From an uncultured Paracoccaceae bacterium (GTDB taxonomy: Bacteria > Pseudomonadota > Alphaproteobacteria > Rhodobacterales > Rhodobacteraceae): 9,510 bases of DNA. Each line of letters opens with the position of its first letter. Positions within the stretch are counted from its first letter, which is position 1. Made by a program: the position numbers and the translations under genes. The stretch spans positions 1-9,510 of the forward strand of contig CALEZJ010000204.1 in assembly GCA_937927885.1 (NCBI GenBank), given 5' to 3'. Below are positions 1-5,106 of the stretch, piece after piece. The notes under the pieces are model-generated. The model was given only the letters and a program-made list of their open reading frames with translations, did not search any database and was not told the origin of the DNA.

Positions 1-36
1 CTGGTCTGGATGGGCATTTTCGCGCTGATGATGTGA
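1..36 (+). CDS. 3' end of an unidentified gene (partial)
   Basis: Reading from base 1, frame 1 is open for eleven codons (LVWMGIFALMM) and stops at TGA 34-36, immediately before a hairpin terminator. The hydrophobic residues suggest the end of a membrane segment. Eleven residues are too few to name a family. The case for a real gene end is positional: the stop sits a few bases before a terminator stem that would serve both this gene and the convergent argG. A chance open frame remains possible. Confidence 0.4.
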   Translation: MVWMGIFALMM

Positions 37-37
37 A

Positions 38-61
38 AAAGGCGGGCCGGGGCCCGCCTTT
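38..61. terminator. Bidirectional intrinsic terminator between the upstream gene and argG
   Basis: A 7-bp perfect GC stem (GGCGGGC 41-47, GCCCGCC 52-58) closes a CGGG loop, and flanking AAA/TTT extends the pairing. On the minus strand the stem is followed by five Ts (complement of 36-40), which makes a good Rho-independent terminator for argG. On the plus strand only TTT follows (59-61), so it would be weaker for the upstream gene. Its place between two convergent stop codons supports the call. Confidence 0.8.
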
Positions 62-68
62 CGCATTC

Positions 69-84
69 CCGGGGTCTGCCCCGG
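69..84 (-). repeat. Second hairpin abutting the argG stop codon
   Basis: CCGGGG (69-74) and CCCCGG (79-84) form a perfect 6-bp stem with a 4-nt loop. It begins at the base right after the argG stop (85-87), and the intrinsic terminator follows 10 nt further on. It has no T-run, so it is unlikely to terminate alone. It may stabilise the 3' end of the mRNA or belong to the same class of GC-rich palindromes seen beside hslU. Its function is inference. Confidence 0.5.
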
Positions 85-1311
85 TTACCTGGCCACCCGC
101 GCGTTGCGCGTGGCGATCAGGCGCAGGCGCAGGCCGTTCAGCCGGATGAACCCTTCGGCGTCCTTCTGGTCATAGGCGCCGGCGTCCTCCTCGAAGGTCA
201 CATGCTTTTCGCTATACAGCGAATGTTCGGACCAGCGCGCCACCGTCGCCGCGCGACCCTTGTAGAGTTTCACGCGCACCGTGCCGGTGACATGCTCTTG
301 CGTCTTGTCGATCAGCGCCTGCAGCGCCTCACGCTCGGGCGAGAACCAGAAGCCGTTATAGATCAGCTCGGCATAGCGCGGCATGATCGAATCCTTGAGA
401 TGCCCGGCGCCGGAATCCAGCGTGATCTGCTCGATCCCGCGGTGCGCCTCCAGCAGGATCGTGCCGCCGGGGGTTTCGTAGACGCCGCGCGACTTCATGC
501 CGACAAAGCGGTTTTCCACCAGATCCAGCACACCGACGCCATGCTTGCCGCCGATCTCGTTCAGACGGGTCAGGATGGTCGCCGGGCTCAGCCGCTCGCC
601 GTTGATCGCCACCGCGTCACCGCGTTCAAAGGTGATTTCCACCATTTCGGGCGTGTCGGGCGCCTGTTCGACCGGCACGACGCGCTGCAGGACGTAGTCG
701 GGGAATTCCTCGGCCGGATTCTCCAGCACGCGCCCTTCGGACGAGGTGTGCAAGAGGTTCGCATCGACCGAGAACGGCGCCTCGCCGCGCTTGTCCTTGG
801 CAATCGGGATCTGGTTCGCTTCGGCGAATTCCAGCAGTTTGGTGCGGCTTGTCAGGTCCCACAGCCGCCAGGGCGCGATCACCTTGATCGCCGGGTCCAG
901 CGCCGCCGCCGACAGTTCGAACCGCACCTGATCGTTGCCCTTGCCGGTCGCGCCATGCGCCACGGCATCCGCGCCGGTTTCATGGGCGATACGCACCAGA
1001 TGCTGCGAGATCAGCGGCCGCGCGATCGAGGTGCCCAGCAGGTAAAGCCCCTCATAGAGCGCATTCGCCCGGAACATCGGGAAGACGAAATCGCGCACGA
1101 ATTCCTCGCGCACGTCGACGATGTGGATGTTCTCGGGCTTGATGCCCAGCAGGATCGCCTTCTGGCGCGCCGGTTCCAGCTCTTCCCCCTGGCCCAGATC
1201 GGCAGTGAAGGTCACCACCTCGCAGCCATATTCGGTCTGCAGCCATTTCAGGATGATCGAGGTATCGAGCCCGCCGGAATAGGCCAGCACGACTTTCTTG
1301 GGCGCGGACAT
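85..1311 (-). CDS. argG: Argininosuccinate synthase
   Basis: ArgG (EC 6.3.4.5) joins citrulline and aspartate using ATP, giving argininosuccinate, the penultimate step of arginine biosynthesis in the cytoplasm. The 408-residue product has the expected full length. It opens with the ATP pyrophosphatase P-loop (AYSGGLDTS, residues 10-18). [10 protein letters not shown] follows at 90-99 and the family signature [14 protein letters not shown] at 119-132, and the [11 protein letters not shown] block lies further on. I chose the ATG at 1309-1311 because homologs begin with a few residues before the P-loop and a GGGAG Shine-Dalgarno sequence lies about 6 nt upstream. The 21-codon in-frame extension to 1374 looks like leader sequence. 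The gene stands alone, diverges from the membrane-protein unit and ends at two hairpins. The frame is intact. Confidence 0.97.
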   Translation of the reverse strand: MSAPKKVVLAYSGGLDTSIILKWLQTEYGCEVVTFTADLGQGEELEPARQKAILLGIKPENIHIVDVREEFVRDFVFPMFRANALYEGLYLLGTSIARPLISQHLVRIAHETGADAVAHGATGKGNDQVRFELSAAALDPAIKVIAPWRLWDLTSRTKLLEFAEANQIPIAKDKRGEAPFSVDANLLHTSSEGRVLENPAEEFPDYVLQRVVPVEQAPDTPEMVEITFERGDAVAINGERLSPATILTRLNEIGGKHGVGVLDLVENRFVGMKSRGVYETPGGTILLEAHRGIEQITLDSGAGHLKDSIMPRYAELIYNGFWFSPEREALQALIDKTQEHVTGTVRVKLYKGRAATVARWSEHSLYSEKHVTFEEDAGAYDQKDAEGFIRLNGLRLRLIATRNARVAR

Positions 1312-1344
1312 GCGTGTCTCCCGTGTGGATGGATCGCGGACGGG

Positions 1345-1371
1345 ACTATCCGCTTTGCCGGTGGGGCGCAA
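1345..1371 (-). promoter_or_regulatory. Possible sigma70-type promoter for argG
   Basis: Reading the minus strand, TTGCGC (1371-1366) and GATAGT (1350-1345; 4 of 6 bases match TATAAT) lie upstream of the argG start. The spacing is 15 nt, shorter than ideal, so this is only the best candidate I can find in the 127-bp divergent spacer. I see no ArgR-type operator there. Confidence 0.25.
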
Positions 1372-1383
1372 CACCCATGGCCG

Positions 1384-1413
1384 TTGACAGAGGGCAGGGG
1401 CGCGGCGTTACTG
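1384..1413 (+). promoter_or_regulatory. Possible sigma70-type promoter for the membrane protein/thioesterase unit
   Basis: A perfect TTGACA -35 hexamer (1384-1389) is followed after 17 nt by GTTACT (1407-1412), a poor -10 matching three of six consensus bases. A start near 1419 would give a leader of about 20 nt that carries the strong Shine-Dalgarno sequence. The -35 is convincing and the -10 is not. Confidence 0.35.
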
Positions 1414-1427
1414 AACGGGTTTCAGAC

Positions 1428-1434
1428 AGGAGGT
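1428..1434 (+). promoter_or_regulatory. Strong Shine-Dalgarno sequence of the membrane protein gene
   Basis: AGGAGGT lies 5 nt before the ATG at 1439 (counted from the last G of AGGAGG), close to perfect complementarity to the 16S rRNA 3' end. It fixes the start codon of the following gene. It is the strongest ribosome binding site in the window, in contrast to the coupled genes, which have none. Confidence 0.85.
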
Positions 1435-1438
1435 TTCG

Positions 1439-2206
1439 ATGAATGGAGTTTCGATCTTCGTGCATGCGGTTCGCATGGTGCTGGGCAACCTCGGACCCGC
1501 GCTGCGGATCGGCGTGGTGCCGCTGCTGATCACCGCGGTGGCGGGCTGGTTCTTTGCGTCGAATGTGGCGCCCACCGGCGCTGTGCCGCAGATGCCGGGT
1601 GCGGGCGCCTTTGGCAGCGGGCTCGTGCTGATCGTCGTGCAGATTCTGGTCTCGCTCTGGGTTGCGGTGGCCTGGCACCGCTACATCCTTCTCGAGGAAC
1701 AGCCCGGTGCCTTTCTGCCGCAATGGAACGGCGCGGCGGTCTGGGCCTATTTCAAGATCGCCTTCATCATCGGCCTGATCCTGTTCCTCCTCTCCATCGT
1801 GATCTCTTTGGTGGCAGGTTTTCTGGTGATGCCGCTGATGATGTCGGGCAGCGGGCCCGGCCTGATCGCGGGGATGGTGCTGTTTGTCGTCATCGCCTTG
1901 CCGTTGATCTGGCTCGGTTACCGGTTCGGGCCGTCGCTGGCCGGGGCTGCCATCGGCGATCCGCGCACGCTGGGCGAATCCTGGGAGGCGACGGCGCGCG
2001 GCGCGGTGGACCTGTTCATCCTCGCGATCGTGTCGGTCGTGGTGCTCTGGTTGGCGCAACTGCCGGTGATCGCCCTGCAATCGTCGGTCGCGATCCTGGC
2101 CGCGGTGCTGGCGGCGGTGGTCAACTGGCTGACGGTGATGATCGGGGTCGGCGTCGTCACAACGATCTATGGCCATTACATCCAGGGCCGCCCGCTCAAT
2201 GCCTGA
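1439..2206 (+). CDS. Predicted multi-pass inner-membrane protein of unknown function
   Basis: I cannot assign a function to this 255-residue, very hydrophobic protein. About six membrane segments can be read: roughly residues 22-42, 59-80, 103-134, 140-161, 189-213 and 216-246. A polar loop with LEEQPGAFLPQWNG (85-98) separates helices 2 and 3, and a longer hydrophilic stretch (GDPRTLGESWEATARG, about 173-188) separates helices 4 and 5. Helix 2 ends in AWHRYILLEE, which resembles a motif I associate with uncharacterised alphaproteobacterial membrane proteins. There is no cleavable signal peptide, transporter signature or catalytic motif that I recognise. The start is fixed by AGGAGGT. The stop overlaps the thioesterase start by 8 nt, so the two are probably made together. 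Being a real gene is near certain; the role is open. Confidence 0.85.
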   Translation: MNGVSIFVHAVRMVLGNLGPALRIGVVPLLITAVAGWFFASNVAPTGAVPQMPGAGAFGSGLVLIVVQILVSLWVAVAWHRYILLEEQPGAFLPQWNGAAVWAYFKIAFIIGLILFLLSIVISLVAGFLVMPLMMSGSGPGLIAGMVLFVVIALPLIWLGYRFGPSLAGAAIGDPRTLGESWEATARGAVDLFILAIVSVVVLWLAQLPVIALQSSVAILAAVLAAVVNWLTVMIGVGVVTTIYGHYIQGRPLNA

Positions 2207-2627
2207 CGGCAGGCCTGAACTGTTGCGGGGCGTGGTGCATCCCTGGCACCACGACATCTTTGGCCACATGAACGTGCGCCACTACGCGCCATTCTTTGAT
2301 GATGCCACCTTCTTTCTCTATTCGGCGATGGGGGTGCCGGTGTCGTGGCTGTTGTCCGATTTCGGCATCCACATCGTTTCGGCCAGGGCCGTAACGAACT
2401 TCATCAAGGAATTGCGGGCGGGGGACGGCTTTGTCATCGACGGCGCCGTCAGCCGCATCGGCAACCGCAGCGTGACCTTTCACCTGCGGATGATCCATGT
2501 CGACACCGGCGCGCTGCACGCGACCTATGACCTGACCGAGGTGTTCTTCGACCCGAAAACCCGCCAGTCCGCCCCGATGCCGGAACCGGTGCGCGAGCGG
2601 CTGACCAGGCATCTTCATCTTGCCTGA
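2199..2627 (+). CDS. Hotdog-fold acyl-CoA thioesterase (4HBT/YbgC-like)
   Basis: The 142-residue product is the usual size for a single hotdog domain. Near its N-terminus it carries the 4-hydroxybenzoyl-CoA thioesterase type motif HHDIFGHMNVRHY (residues 17-29). D19 is in the position of the catalytic Asp, followed by the GHMN segment and Y29. Such enzymes hydrolyse acyl-CoA thioesters in the cytoplasm as tetramers; the substrate cannot be read from the sequence. The ATG at 2199 begins inside the stop region of the membrane protein gene (ATGCCTGA), and the domain starts a few residues later, so the longer in-frame ATG at 2169 is unnecessary. No good Shine-Dalgarno sequence precedes it, which suggests translational coupling. 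Its last codons (HLHLA) run into a GC-palindrome element, so the tail may not be ancestral. A carnitine-pathway type thioesterase is one possible subfamily, without further support. Confidence 0.85.
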   Translation: MPDGRPELLRGVVHPWHHDIFGHMNVRHYAPFFDDATFFLYSAMGVPVSWLLSDFGIHIVSARAVTNFIKELRAGDGFVIDGAVSRIGNRSVTFHLRMIHVDTGALHATYDLTEVFFDPKTRQSAPMPEPVRERLTRHLHLA

Positions 2628-2632
2628 AATAC

Positions 2633-2695
2633 TCCGGGGGGTCCGGGGGGCTGGCCCCCCGGCTTTCGGCTTGGTCCGGGGGGCTGGCCCCCCGG
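2633..2695. repeat. Tandem pair of perfect GC palindromes between convergent genes
   Basis: Two identical 22-bp units (2641-2662 and 2674-2695) repeat at a 33-bp period. Each has GT followed by a CCGGGGGG arm, a CTGG loop region and a CCCCCCGG arm, so each folds into an 8 to 9-bp stem. A third half-copy, TCCGGGGGG, sits at 2633-2641, so TCCGGGGGG occurs at 2633, 2642 and 2675. The block fills the gap between the thioesterase stop (2627) and the hslU stop (2697-2699). Neither strand has a T-run after the stems. It may act as a bidirectional transcription or mRNA-decay barrier, but it is not a canonical Rho-independent terminator. The preceding TGAAATACTCCGGGGG resembles a dispersed intergenic motif I recall from Rhodobacteraceae genomes. 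Confidence 0.85.
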
Positions 2696-2696
2696 A

Positions 2697-3995
2697 TTAC
2701 AACACATACCGGCTCAGATCGGCCGAGCGCGACAGCGCGCCGATATTCGCCTCGACAAATTCGGCATCGACCACCACCGACTGCCCACCCCGGTCAGGCG
2801 CGGCAAAGCTCAGTTCCTCGAACACCCGCTCCAACACCGTATAAAGCCTGCGCGCGCCGATATTCTCGACCGCGCGGTTCACGTCGGCGGCGATGCGGGC
2901 GAGCGACTGGATGCCGTCCTCGGTAAAGCTGACCGTCACCTCCTCGGTCGCCATCAGCGCCGCGTACTGGCGGGTCAGCGCATTCTCGGTCTCGGTCAGG
3001 ATGCGGACGAAATCACCCTCGGTCAGCGCCTTCAGTTCAACGCGGATCGGCAGCCGCCCCTGCAATTCGGGCAGCAGGTCCGAGGGTTTCGCCACATGGA
3101 ACGCGCCCGAGGCGATGAACAGGATGTGGTCGGTCTTGACCGGTCCGTGCTTGGTGGAAACCGTCGTGCCCTCGATCAGCGGCAACAAATCGCGCTGCAC
3201 GCCTTCGCGGCTGACATCGGCGCCGCGCGTTTCGGCGCGGGCGCAGATCTTGTCGATCTCGTCCAGAAACACGATGCCGTTCTGCTCGACCGCCTCCAGC
3301 GCTGCGGCCTTGACCGCCTCCTGATCCAGAAGCTTGTCGGCCTCCTCGCCCAAAAGCAGATCGTGGCTTTCGGCGACGGTCATGCGCTTGCGGGTCGTGC
3401 GCTGGCCAAAGGCCTTGCCAAAGAGATCGCCCAGGTTCAGCCCCTGCGCCTGCATCCCCGGCATGTCCAGCATCGGCATCATGGGTGCCGTGTCGAGCAT
3501 TTCCAGTTCGATGATCGTGTCATCGAGTTCGCCCGCGCGCAGCTTCTTGCGGAACAGATCGCGCGTGCCGGATCGCGCCTCCTTGCCCGCGATGGCATCG
3601 AGCACCCGCTCCTCGGCATTGGCCTGCGCGCGGGCGCGCACATCCTCGCGCATCTGCTCGCGCGTCATGACCAGCGCCGCATCGACCAGATCGCGGATGA
3701 TGCTGTCCACATCGCGCCCGACATAGCCGACCTCGGTGAACTTGGTCGCCTCGACCTTCAGGAACGGCGCCCGCGCCAGCTTGGCCAGACGGCGGCTGAT
3801 CTCGGTCTTGCCGACGCCGGTCGGGCCGATCATCAGGATGTTCTTGGGGTAGACCTCCTCGCGAAGGTCTGCAGGCAATTGCTTGCGCCGCCAGCGATTG
3901 CGCAGGGCCACGGCGACGGCCCGCTTGGCCTCGGCCTGACCGATGATGAAGCGATCCAGTTCCGAGACGATTTCGCGCGGGGTCAGGTCGGTCAT
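2697..3995 (-). CDS. hslU: HslU, ATPase/unfoldase subunit of the HslUV protease
   Basis: HslU (ClpY) is the AAA+ hexamer that unfolds substrates and feeds them into the HslV peptidase in the cytoplasm. The 432 residues match the family's usual length. Visible parts are the N-terminal helix with [22 protein letters not shown] (16-37), Walker A GPTGVGKT (57-64) and the pore loop GYVG (90-93). The variable intermediate (I) domain spans about 110-230 and contains a Met/Pro-rich patch around 172-181. Walker B VFLDEID is at 242-248, the [12 protein letters not shown] arginine-finger region at 311-322 and sensor-2 ENIGARRL at 378-385. The C-terminal DLSRYVL (426-432) is the tail that docks into HslV. 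The ATG overlaps the hslV stop by 4 nt (ATGA), so translation is probably coupled. The TAA stop lies one base from the palindrome doublet. The frame is intact. Confidence 0.97.
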   Translation of the reverse strand: MTDLTPREIVSELDRFIIGQAEAKRAVAVALRNRWRRKQLPADLREEVYPKNILMIGPTGVGKTEISRRLAKLARAPFLKVEATKFTEVGYVGRDVDSIIRDLVDAALVMTREQMREDVRARAQANAEERVLDAIAGKEARSGTRDLFRKKLRAGELDDTIIELEMLDTAPMMPMLDMPGMQAQGLNLGDLFGKAFGQRTTRKRMTVAESHDLLLGEEADKLLDQEAVKAAALEAVEQNGIVFLDEIDKICARAETRGADVSREGVQRDLLPLIEGTTVSTKHGPVKTDHILFIASGAFHVAKPSDLLPELQGRLPIRVELKALTEGDFVRILTETENALTRQYAALMATEEVTVSFTEDGIQSLARIAADVNRAVENIGARRLYTVLERVFEELSFAAPDRGGQSVVVDAEFVEANIGALSRSADLSRYVL

Positions 3996-4546
3996 TTCCG
4001 GATCGTCTCCACCGTCAGGTTGCCGTTCGTATAGACGCAGATCGAGGCCGCGATTTCCATCGCCTTGCGCGCAATGCGGTCTGCGGGCCAGTCCGTTTCC
4101 ATCAACCCGCGCGCGGCGGCGGCGGCGAAATTGCCGCCCGATCCAATGGCGGCCACGTCGTGTTCAGGCTCCAGCACATCGCCAGCGCCGGTCACCACCA
4201 GAAGATCGGCGCCATCCGTGACGATCAGCATTGCCTCCAGGTTGCGCAGGTATTTGTCCATGCGCCAATCCTTGGCCAGATCGACACAGGCCCGCGCCAG
4301 TTGCGGCGTCGCCTCCAGCTTTTTCTCCAGCCGTTCCAGCAGCGTGAAGGCATCGGCGGTGGATCCCGCGAAGCCTACCACCACCTCGCGCCCGGCGGGC
4401 CCGATCCGGCGCACCTTTCGCGCGGATCCCTTGATGACGGTTTGCCCCAGGCTGACCTGCCCGTCGCCTGCAACCACCACTTCGCCACCCCGCCGCACGG
4501 CGAGGATTGTCGTGCCGTGCCACCCGGGAAACCTGTCATCCGCCAT
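3992..4546 (-). CDS. hslV: HslV, proteolytic subunit of the HslUV protease
   Basis: HslV (ClpQ) is the proteasome-beta-like Thr peptidase of the HslUV complex (EC 3.4.25.2). The 184-residue product has GTTI at 11-14, so mature HslV should begin at Thr12 after removal of [11 protein letters not shown], the extended propeptide typical of alphaproteobacteria; in E. coli the catalytic Thr follows Met1 directly. [56 protein letters not shown] and ICVYTNGN are strongly conserved HslV blocks. The start ATG (4544-4546) has an AAGGGG Shine-Dalgarno sequence (complement of 4553-4558) at 6 nt. It is the first gene of the hslVU operon and diverges from tsaE. A heat-shock-type promoter is visible upstream. 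Confidence 0.97.
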   Translation of the reverse strand: MADDRFPGWHGTTILAVRRGGEVVVAGDGQVSLGQTVIKGSARKVRRIGPAGREVVVGFAGSTADAFTLLERLEKKLEATPQLARACVDLAKDWRMDKYLRNLEAMLIVTDGADLLVVTGAGDVLEPEHDVAAIGSGGNFAAAAARGLMETDWPADRIARKAMEIAASICVYTNGNLTVETIRK

Positions 4547-4573
4547 GAAATGCCCCTTTCGACGTCCCGCCCT

Positions 4574-4602
4574 ATATGGCGGCGCGCCCCCGTCGCCGCA
4601 AG
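4574..4602 (-). promoter_or_regulatory. Candidate RpoH (sigma32) heat-shock promoter of hslVU
   Basis: On the minus strand CTTGCG (4602-4597) is followed after 15 nt by CGCCATAT (4581-4574). Compared with the E. coli sigma32 consensus, the -10 matches seven of eight positions of CCCCATNT and the -35 keeps the CTTG core. Transcription would start near 4567, giving a leader of about 20 nt that contains the hslV Shine-Dalgarno sequence. hslVU is a classical RpoH target in E. coli, so context and sequence agree. The assignment is by eye and unverified. Confidence 0.6.
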
Positions 4603-4635
4603 AACCCCCCTCTGGCGGCGCGTCGGCCCGGGCGC

Positions 4636-4641
4636 TAGACT
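4636..4641 (+). promoter_or_regulatory. Possible -10 element for a leaderless tsaE transcript
   Basis: TAGACT (four of six matches to TATAAT) occupies positions -12 to -7 relative to the tsaE ATG at 4648. That placement would start the mRNA at or next to the A of the start codon. No Shine-Dalgarno sequence precedes tsaE, as expected for a leaderless message. There is no recognisable -35 (4613-4618 is TGGCGG), so the call is weak. Confidence 0.3.
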
Positions 4642-4647
4642 GACGCG

Positions 4648-5106
4648 ATGAATTCCGTTCACCCCTCCGTTTTCCTGGTCGACCCGGACGCGACCGACCG
4701 GCTGGCGCGGCACCTGGCAGGGCTGGTTACGCCCGGCGACACGCTGTTGCTGGAAGGTCCGATCGGTGCGGGCAAGTCGCATCTGGCGCGCGCCCTGATC
4801 CGCGCGTTGGGCGTGGCCGAGGACATCCCCTCGCCGACCTTCACCCTGGTGCAGGTCTATGAAACGGCACTGGGCGAGGTCTGGCACAGTGACCTCTACC
4901 GCCTCTCGGGCCCGGACGAGGCGCTGGAACTGGGCCTGATCGAAGCCTTCCCGACCGCGATCTGCCTTGTCGAATGGCCGGACAGGCTGGGGCCGGACCG
5001 ACCGGATTCGGCTCTGACATTGCGGTTTTCGATCGAGGGCGAGGGGCGGCGGATCGAATTTCTTGCGGACGATCCCGCCTGGTCCGCGCGGCTTCGGGAT
5101 GTTTGA
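4648..5106 (+). CDS. tsaE: TsaE, ATPase of tRNA t6A37 biosynthesis
   Basis: TsaE (formerly YjeE) is the small P-loop ATPase that works with TsaB and TsaD to install N6-threonylcarbamoyladenosine at A37 of ANN-decoding tRNAs. The 152-residue protein is of usual size. It has Walker A GPIGAGKS (37-44), the [11 protein letters not shown] block (62-72), the Walker B-like HSDLYRL (80-86) and the VEWPDRL motif (108-114). The ATG at 4648 puts the P-loop at the expected distance from the N-terminus but has no Shine-Dalgarno sequence. The gene diverges from hslV across 101 bp and its stop overlaps the addB start (ATGTTTGA). As I recall related genomes, a kinase/nucleotidyltransferase pair often separates tsaE from addB; here there is none. 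Confidence 0.95.
   Translation: MNSVHPSVFLVDPDATDRLARHLAGLVTPGDTLLLEGPIGAGKSHLARALIRALGVAEDIPSPTFTLVQVYETALGEVWHSDLYRLSGPDEALELGLIEAFPTAICLVEWPDRLGPDRPDSALTLRFSIEGEGRRIEFLADDPAWSARLRDV

Noticed and set aside
1312..1374. A 21-residue N-terminal extension of ArgG
   Set aside because: The extension is not ArgG-like, while the ATG at 1309-1311 has a GGGAG ribosome binding site and gives the normal N-terminus.
202..2271. A 689-codon open frame on the + strand across argG and into the membrane protein gene
   Set aside because: It runs antisense through the fully conserved argG and then out of frame through the next gene. Its protein is Arg/His/Gln-rich with no motif, as expected of high-GC shadow frames.
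2633..2695. CRISPR-like repeats
   Set aside because: There are only two full units, each a perfect palindrome, with an 11-bp gap between them. That is far too short for spacers, and there are no cas genes.
3096..4034. A 312-codon + strand open frame opposite hslU
   Set aside because: It is a shadow of the highly conserved hslU and has no ribosome binding site or recognisable domain.
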